Below are positions 57,201 to 64,000 of a stretch of 64,000 nt of DNA, one piece after another. The stretch spans positions 506,917 to 570,916 of the forward strand of contig NQMI01000001.1 in NCBI GenBank assembly GCA_002270565.1. Direction: 5' to 3'. Position 1 is the first letter of the stretch; every line of letters begins with the position of its first letter. The DNA comes from Stenocarpella maydis. Lineage: Eukaryota > Ascomycota > Sordariomycetes > Diaporthales > Diaporthaceae. The notes under the pieces are model-generated. The model ran no database searches, was not told the DNA's origin, and worked only from the letters and a program-made list of their open reading frames with translations. The position numbers were made by a program, and so were the translations under genes.

Positions 57201-57454
57201 CGCTCCAACAGGTCTTTCACTAACGGTTTTCTAGAGATCGAGGATTCGCACCGACGAATTCGGGGGGTACACCGATACTTTGTTTACTTCATGGCTGCAA
57301 CCAATTAGAGCGCCACATTCAACCTTAATTAACCACCTACCCAGTGCCTTTTAGAACCTGCCCAACGTGCCCTACAGCTCGCCCTTCTGCCCACCAACTT
57401 CAACCACCCACCTACCACTAACGCCTTGCCTACCCTACTAAAGACTTATCGCTA

Positions 57455-58341
57455 TTGATTAATTCATTATTAAAAATACCCTCTAGCTACTTAAATTATC
57501 AATTACTGCTATTTTAGCGATGGTGTAGGTCCCAGACTACTCTGGTCTTAAATTATAGTGGCAGGCAGACTGCCTTAACTAGAACTCTAATATTACCGCT
57601 ACTAATGGCCGCCAACCAGCCCTTCTAATCCTCCTGCCTTCCTAAAACTTTTTTATAATAGATATAATACCTATATAGATTTTAAGGCTGAATTAGATAT
57701 TACTATAAAATCTACTGGATTCCTAATAGCAATCCAAAGGTTAGGGCCAACTTGGGCAGTATTGGCGTATAGCTGCAAGAGTCAGCAACCCTCAACTATT
57801 ATAATAAATAACACCATAATAATCAAAGCAGGCTGTAGGTAGCAAGCGCTTACCTATGTAATAAAAGCAATGGAAGGCAAGTGGAAGCTTCTTTTTTAGG
57901 AGGGAGAGCATACCTATTATGGTCTATAGGAAGTTAAGGGCGCCTAGCATGGCTAGGTTAAGCTAACCGACTTTTAACGAGAATTCCTTACTTATATAGC
58001 TAAAGATCCCTTAATAGCTGAGCTAAAGAAGCTTAAATAAGCGCTCTAATGGTAATTCCCAGATGTTCTATTAGGACCGAATATAATAAAGGACTGGCTA
58101 AAGGGCTGGTAGAAGGAGAAGGAAGAAATCTATACTTCAACCTAGGTATTATTAGATCTACTTAAGAAGAAGGGATATTAGTACCGCTTTACTACTAATG
58201 AGAATAATAATTTTACAAGTATCTTCTAGTATATACTGAATAGATGGTATAGATATAAGAGAATTACTTTATATAGTGCCTATTGCTCAATTATATATAC
58301 ATAATAAATAATAAGAAAATATTATACTTCTAAGGCACTTG
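57455..58341 (+). mobile_element. RIP-decayed transposable element remnant, class uncertain
   Basis: Composition turns AT-rich and stop-dense at about 57455. Plus-strand fragments still read as protein, for example F-K-A-E-L-D-I-T-I-K-S-T-G-F-L near 57680 and F-P-D-V-L-L-G-P-N-I-I-K-D-W-L near 58065, broken by TAA/TAG. The second block loosely recalls the region before MULE-type transposase domains, but this is weak. No intact frame remains. Confidence 0.5.
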
Positions 58342-58810
58342 TGTAATGATCAGAGGATTTCCGAGTACGTTAAACCTGAAAGATTAAGGGTTTATATTCA
58401 GAATACGTTGTTAGGCGGTTGTTGAGCAATATTATTGACTTGATAATGATTACTAGCTGTAAGGCTATCCAATACTAGGATTGAATACTTAGATTAATAA
58501 CTAAAAAGTCTATTCTATAAAAGCTATCTACTATGGTGATAACCATATTATGTATATATATTCCAACTCTTTAGTGGCTCGCAGGCTTGCATATTAAGCC
58601 ATCAAGCCATTATATAAGGCTTAATACTCCATCCTTCAAGCGGGCTTGCATGGCTTGCAATCAAGTGTTGCAAGCCAGACCCTAACCCTTAGTGGAGGCT
58701 GGTTGTTACTAACTCATCAGGTGCTTTAACTAGCTTAGGGATTACCCCGCTGAGGTTAGGGGTGTTTTCTATGGTAGTCAGCTGCTAATGTGTGTTGGCT
58801 TATAATACTA
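58342..58810 (-). repeat. Left arm of a ~466-bp inverted pair, LTR-like
   Basis: It begins TGTAATGATCAGAGG and ends near GGCTTATAATAC. Its reverse complement matches 59425-59890 along the whole length, with mostly transition differences, e.g. the shared blocks TTAAGGGTTTATATT, AGGCGGTTGTT and ATTGAATACTTAGATT. It is probably a solo LTR inserted opposite to the gypsy element. Confidence 0.75.
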
Positions 58811-59424
58811 TCTCCCTCCTTGCTTCTTTTATCTTTAAAAGTGCTTTATAAGTTATTTTCGCTTATTAGTGTTTTCATTTATGCGTTCCTAATCCGTTAT
58901 GTTATCTAGAGTCAAGGATTCTTGGGTTTCTAAATCATGCCATTGTTCTAAGAAGGTTAAGTAGCGCAACTCTTTATTATTTATCATTCTTTAGAATACT
59001 ATTACTATATAACCTTATTCTTTTTATAAGGCGTAAGGTATTAAGAGTTATAAAGTCTTGGAGAAGGCTTCCAGTTGTTATACTAAATGCATTTAGTAGT
59101 AGCAGTTAAAGTATAATATCCTGAAACTAAATAATTTAAAGGACCTTTTATATATCTCAGCCTAGTATTAAAAACTAGAGGATAAGATTAAAGAGTTAGA
59201 GGAGAAGCTTCTTTATTTGCATAAGAAGTAGAAGCATATATAGTATGAGAGAATGTTTTGGGCTATCCGTTAAGGTCTATTGAATTTAAACGAGTTAGAT
59301 TATATAGAAAAGGACGAGGCTGATGCTAAGCAGAGGCGGATTGCTAGGCAGTCCGCTAAGGTTGCTTACTAAAGTTCCACTAAAGAGGCTAGTAAGATAG
59401 TAGCATAGGAGGCATGGCTACATT
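58811..59424 (+). pseudogene. Decayed small ORF between the inverted arms
   Basis: Plus-strand fragments such as L-E-D-K-I-K-E-L-E-E-K-L-L-Y-L-H-K-K and L-N-E-L-D-Y-I-E-K-D-E-A-D-A-K are separated by TAG/TAA stops. They look like the coiled-coil end of repeat-associated hypothetical proteins common in Pezizomycotina genomes. An upstream C-Y-T-K-C could be a decayed Cys cluster. No function is assigned. Confidence 0.45.
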
Positions 59425-59890
59425 CTAAGTATTATGAGCCAACACGCATTGGCTGCTGACTACCGCAGAAGACAACCCCACAGGACGGAAAATGGCTCCC
59501 GAAAAGGGCATCCCGCCTAATCCAATCAGTAACGCTACCTTATCAGAGTTAGGGTCTGGCTTATAACGCTCAGTTACAAGCTATACAAGCCCGCTTAAAG
59601 GATGAAATATCAAGCCTCATATAATAGCTCAATAGCTCGGTATACAAGCCTGCAAGCTACTAAAGAATTAGAACATATATACAAATATAATCATTACCAC
59701 AATAGATAGTTTTCATAGAACAGACTCTTTAGTCATCAATCTAAGTATTCAATCCCAATATTAGATAGCCTTACAGCTAGTAATTATTATTAGTTAATAA
59801 TATTACTTAACAACCGCCTAATAATATATTTTAAATATAAACCCTTAATCTTTTAGGCTTAATATACTTAGAAACCCTCTAATTATTACA
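59425..59890 (+). repeat. Right arm of the inverted pair, probable 5' LTR of the gypsy element
   Basis: It starts TATTATGAGCC (plausibly a RIP-changed TG... end) and ends ...TTATTACA immediately upstream of the decayed gag frame. It is an inverted partner of 58342-58810. Confidence 0.65.
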
Positions 59891-60029
59891 TTTTAATAAC
59901 TCTTGTTTATACATTACTATACAGACTTTAAGTAATATTACATATAGAACCCTTTATAATATCAGACTCTAGAATAACTACCCCTACCTACAACCTTCTC
60001 TATAAGCTGGATAAACTCACTAATAATAA

Positions 60030-60939
60030 GACTATAGACCCCCGTATTCAGGAGCTGGTTAATAAGGTTAGATAGCTGCGTCTCCTTATAAAAGGTCAAG
60101 CTTAACATAATACAGAAGTTAAACAACTTTAACAGGAAATTACTACCCTCCAAGTAGGAGCTAACATTATTAATACCCCAATCCAAACGAAGGAAAATAT
60201 TAAGCTTAATACTCCAGCCCCCTACAACGGAACTACTGGACAACTTCAAGCACACCTAATACAGATGAGGGCCTATCAGTACTTCCATGGGCTAGATGCA
60301 CAGCCTAGCGGAAAAAGGGTTATACATGCATCCTCTTTCCTTAAAGGATAAGCCTTAGCTTAGTTTAAACCCTACCCAACCAACTTTATTAATGCAGAAT
60401 CATTTAAAGCCTGCAAACTCAAAACGCAGCAGATTTTCAGCAGTTATAAAGGCTACAAAGATGCCCTCAGGTCCCTATTTCAGAACCCAAATGAGGAACA
60501 ATAAGCAAAAAGAGACCTAGCGAATTACAAATAGCGCAGCTTAGCAATTAACTACACTACAGAATTCCAATAAATCTATACCAAAATCAGCTACACCAAT
60601 AACGCAAAGAAATTCATATTCTACTATAGATTAAAGGATAAAGTGAAAAATAAACTTAATGAAGTCATAAAACAACCCAATGATTTTCTATACTATATGG
60701 AAATGGCCATCCAGATTAACAATAGACTCTATAAATAACGCTTAAAAAAGAAAGGATAAACTTCTAAATAACCCCCATTCCATAAGCATAAACCAAACAC
60801 AGGAAAGAAATATCAGAAGCTAAGCACCCAGTAGGAACAGCACGCAGGCCCTATAGAGCTAGATATTGCCCAATATAAGGATAAGAAAAATATCAAATGC
60901 TATAACTACAATAAGATAGGATACTTTACTTTAGAATGC
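60030..60939 (+). pseudogene. Decayed gag with mutated CCHC zinc knuckle
   Basis: Gag capsid-like fragments (Y-K-G-Y-K-D-A-L-R-S-L-F near 60450; F-I-F-Y-Y-R-L-K-D-K near 60615) end in a knuckle at 60898-60939 reading C-Y-N-Y-N-K-I-G-Y-F-T-L-E-C. The expected second Cys and the His are both Tyr, each one transition away, consistent with RIP. Confidence 0.8.
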
Positions 60940-62210
60940 AGGGCTCTCAAGAAAAATAATGACTGGAAGTTAATACCTAAAGGAACCCAATAAGCTAATA
61001 AAGCTACCCATTAAGCTAATGCAACTACTTATAGCACACAAGGACCACCTAAATCCAAACTATAATAGGAACTTGCAAATAAGTACTACATCTATAGAAC
61101 AAACATATACAACTAATGCTAAATATATCTAGATTAAGACTTAGATAAAGGATACAACTTTTACAACCCTAATAAAGAAGACCTTTATAATAATCTACAC
61201 TTCTTATAATACACTAAGTCCTAGTACAGGAAATATTAGAAAGATAAGGCATAATAATAGCCTATCCCACTAATAAAGAATCCCTAGAAGCCCAGAATAA
61301 TACATATATTACTTGATTAGATAGCTTGCTTTAATAATAGCTGTGCTCCTCACCATAATAATAAGAAAGCCACTGGATGGTTTCCTAAGAACGCTTTAGG
61401 AAAGTAGGGAAGGACCCTAGCAATAGGGAATAGGGAGGAACTCCTATAGATTAACCCCAGGATGGAAGGAAAACCCATCTCTTAGGCTATACTTGCGCTA
61501 TAAAGTTAGTAGAAGGAATCACAAGACTACCTAGAACAAGCGCCCCTTCTAGCCCTAAGAACTAACATCACAGCGGTTATAATTACAGGAAGACCTTTTA
61601 GAGAAACTATAAGACAGCCCACCCCAGAATATAGGAGGCTAGGAGATACAGGACATATATGCCCAACGCATAATAAGCATCAGAACATCTCCTAGGTATC
61701 ATATATCTATAATAAATACAAGGAATACATAAGGGAGAAAACTAAGCATAACTAGTTTCCCCAATAATATTTAGGCAAGGATATTAAACATATATATAAG
61801 CATAATAACTTTAAGAACTAGCACCTATACTAGAAATATAATAAGACAGGATATATGCTAATAAGGCTGGACTCCCGCACACCCTTAGAATGCCTATAAA
61901 ACCCTAATGAATGAGCAGATTATAATAAACTAATCTGCAAGGTGCATATGCTTAATAAGGCTCAAGATTAACATCTACTAAAATAGTAGGGACTACTGCT
62001 CAAAACTCTAATAATGAAGGAACAGGATTACAGCATGCAATAGCTGGTTAATAACCTATAAAAATCTCAAAAATATTAAGAAGGTCCTAGTAGCAGATAA
62101 GTAGTTAAAAAACTAGGAGGGCTATCTATGAAACCTCAGGCAGCAACTAACTACATCACGAGGTACTTGTGCACAACAACAAGCAATTACAGCCACCTGA
62201 CGGTTTAGGT

Positions 62211-62275
62211 CGAGCTAGGAGTCCATACATGCTCGGCACTCATCAACAGTAGAGTACAAGGGAATTTCATATCCC
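62211..62275 (+). pseudogene. Decayed retroviral-type aspartic protease motif
   Basis: The active-site region reads A-L-I-N-S-R-V-Q-G-N-F-I-S where gypsy proteases have L-I-D-S-G-A-x-x-N-F-I. The Asp, Gly and Ala changes are each explained by G:C to A:T transitions. Confidence 0.75.
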
Positions 62276-63413
62276 CGAAGGTAATAAACGGATACTACCT
62301 ACTATAGAATAAGAAAAGGGAACCCTATAGACTTAATATAGTAAATAAAACTAAAGTATCTTATAGCAATGGAATTATTAACATAGAGACTAATCCCCTC
62401 CTAGTTTGGATTTATAACCATATGGAATTACTATTATTTAATATCACTAAGATAGCAAATCATTAGTTAATCTTAAGAATACCTTAGTTAGGAAAGAATA
62501 ACCCCTAAATCAATTAAACCGCTAGCTATATCTTTTAAGATAATACTATTCCCTAAAAGAAGGTTGCAATCAACAGTAAAGGAAGAAGTTACATTACTAA
62601 GGATAGCAAACAGGCAACTCACTTAAATAAACCTATGGATACCTCTAGGAGCAGGCAGAAGGCCAAACTTCAGGAAGATAGAGAAGAATTGAGCCACTCA
62701 AGCGCCTTATAGAAGAACTAAAGCTAATCAGGAGATCGCCACTTTAGTACAACCAGTTAGCACACAATATAGGAAATATAATAATATCTCCTTTACCTAA
62801 AAGAGAAAAAGGAAGGAGATAAGACTAATAGACTAGCATGGATACCAGAAGACTATTATAAGTTTAAAAAAGTATTCCAGGAATAACTTAATACTATATT
62901 ATTATAACACATATAATAGGACTATAAAATAGCCTTGAAACCCAGAATAATACCTTAATTCAAGCCTATTTACAGACTTAATGAAGAATAACTCAAAGCA
63001 CTTAGGGAATACCTCAATGAAAACCTCTAGAAGGGATTCATTAGGCTATCGCAATTACTAGTAGGATACCTAATCCTCTTTATACTAAAGAAAAATAGCA
63101 AGCTATGATTTTATATTAACTATTAATAATTGAATAATATTATGATTAAGGACTAATACCCTCTCCCGCTTATTAAGGAACTATAGGATTAACTTAAAAG
63201 AATAAAATAGTTTATAATACTTAACTTAAAGTATAAATATAACCTTATCTAAATAAAAGAAGGAGAAGAATGAAAGATAGCATTCAGGATATACTATAAA
63301 TATTATAAGATAATAGTTATATCTTTCGGATTAACTAATATACTTATATCATTCTAAGAAATAATTAACTAAATCCTAAGCAAGTACCTTAATATTTTCA
63401 TTATTACCTATTT

Positions 63414-63618
63414 TGTTGAATGGCCTTTGCCATATGGCTGTTGGTACGTACGTACAGTGGTTGTCGAACTGGTTCTGTTATTCGATGATCTATCTAGGTT
63501 CTGAAACGAGGGAGGGGAAGCACACGGTAGGGGCTTAAGGCCTCCGTGCGGTACCTAGGTGGCTGACTAAGCCACCTCGTCCCCATACTGATGTGCGATC
63601 CTAAGTGCTATTCCAACA
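63414..63618. mobile_element. 205-bp nested insertion, solo-LTR-like (TG...CA, 5-bp TSD)
   Basis: It starts TGTTGAATGG and ends ATTCCAACA, so termini TGTTG/CAACA are inverted. TATTT is duplicated on both sides (63409-63413 and 63619-63623). Its near 50% GC contrasts with the AT-rich host. Removing it with one TATTT copy makes the host RT frame continuous through Y-L-D-N, the mutated active-site motif. Size, termini and 5-bp TSD all fit a solo LTR of a different element. Confidence 0.8.
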
Positions 63619-64000
63619 TATTTAGATAATATTCTTATCTTCTCAGAAAACCTTAATGATTATAAAGGATATATTAAAAAGGTTCTCTAAAAACTTTAGG
63701 ATATTAATCTCCTAGTGAAACGAGAAAAATATAACTAGCATATATAAAAAGTTAACTACCTTAAGTATATAATTAAATTAAGGAAAATTAAGATGTAAGA
63801 AGGAAAAGTTAAAGTAATGAAGGAATAGCCAACCCCTATAAATGTTAAGGACGTTAGAGCATTCCTTAAATATGCTAACTTCTATTAACAATTTATTACA
63901 TGGTATAGCAATATTGCGAAACTATTAATAGACCTTATTAAGAAGGATTATGCCTTTAGATAGACAGATACTAAACAATGAGCTTTCCAGATACTTAAAG

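Larger units (their letters stand above)
59425..64000 (+). mobile_element. RIP-degraded Ty3/gypsy LTR retrotransposon, cut by the right edge
   Basis: The order is probable 5' LTR, gag (about 60030-60940), protease (62211-62275) and reverse transcriptase (about 62840 to the end). Gag traces include a coiled-coil start and A-P-Y-N-G-T-T-G-Q-L-Q near 60220. The RT reads K-P-I-Y-R-L-N-E-E near 62963, R-E-Y-L-N-E-N-L, K-G-F-I-R and Y-P-L-P-L-I-K-E-L, then after the nested insertion I-F-S-E-N-L-N-D-Y; V-R-A-F-L-K-Y-A-N-F-Y near 63855 marks the start of the RNase H link. Dozens of TAA/TAG stops and very high AT content fit RIP (C-to-T on either strand). It cannot be autonomous. RNase H end, integrase and 3' LTR lie beyond the window. 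Confidence 0.92.

Noticed and set aside
59962..60255. 97-codon minus-strand open frame
   Set aside because: Antisense of the decayed gag region in AT-rich DNA; no start context or family match.
1..64000. CRISPR arrays, bacterial operons or ribosome-binding sites
   Set aside because: The sequence is eukaryotic throughout: spliced genes, nuclear-type tRNAs and LTR elements. No spaced identical repeats of CRISPR type.

Overview
This window is nuclear DNA of a filamentous ascomycete (Pezizomycotina, most likely a Sordariomycete). The reasons are: short 42-136 nt GT...AG introns with CTAAC/CTGAC branch sites and phase-consistent reading frames; fungal-only families (two PTH11-like rhodopsin-domain membrane proteins, a DAL5-type permease, an Atg22-like protein, a fungal thaumatin-like protein, a CCG-6/Sed1-like GPI wall protein); a spliced tRNA-Ala; and an AT-rich, stop-riddled LTR retrotransposon with the C-to-T/G-to-A decay expected of repeat-induced point mutation (RIP).

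Layout. 1-7.7 kb: the last exon of a cut-off gene, a GPI cell-wall protein with 45-bp repeats, an assembly gap, a gene remnant and tRNA-Gly(UCC). 7.7-14 kb: a sugar/maltose-type MFS transporter, an AIF/AMID-like FAD oxidoreductase and a PTH11-like membrane protein. 14-18.6 kb: a gene-poor stretch with an intron-bearing tRNA-Ala(AGC). 18.6-25.6 kb: a compact housekeeping block with omega-like GST and exosome RRP41 (divergent), then an ER PDI with HDEL and the ESCRT cofactor Vta1 (divergent). 26.7-37.5 kb: a thaumatin-like secreted protein, a Gly/Pro-rich secreted protein punctuated about 20 times by Arg-Gln/Glu, a second PTH11-like protein and a GH105-like hydrolase. 38.3-40.7 kb: a 783-aa protein with a degenerate LipB-like fold and a long extension.

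42.4-54.7 kb looks like a catabolic neighbourhood: DAL5-type permease, FAD monooxygenase, Atg22-like transporter, 968-aa hydantoinase/oxoprolinase-DUF917 fusion (12 exons) and a YWTD beta-propeller protein. The shared promoter between the Atg22-like and hydantoinase genes has several GATA-type sites. Together they suggest uptake, ring hydroxylation and ring opening of a nitrogen heterocycle; this is inference.

57.2-64 kb is a transposon graveyard: remnants, a pair of inverted ~466-bp LTR-like arms, and a decayed Ty3/gypsy element (gag, zinc knuckle, protease, RT) running off the right edge. A 205-bp TG...CA insertion with a 5-bp target duplication sits exactly in the RT active-site motif.

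Most interesting signals: the Arg-Gln punctuated precursor-like protein, the LipB-like protein lacking the expected catalytic residues, the 10-bp palindrome TACCTAGGTA repeated seven times outside genes, and the nested solo-LTR. Exon boundaries were worked out by eye from splice signals, reading frame and family resemblance; no searches were run.
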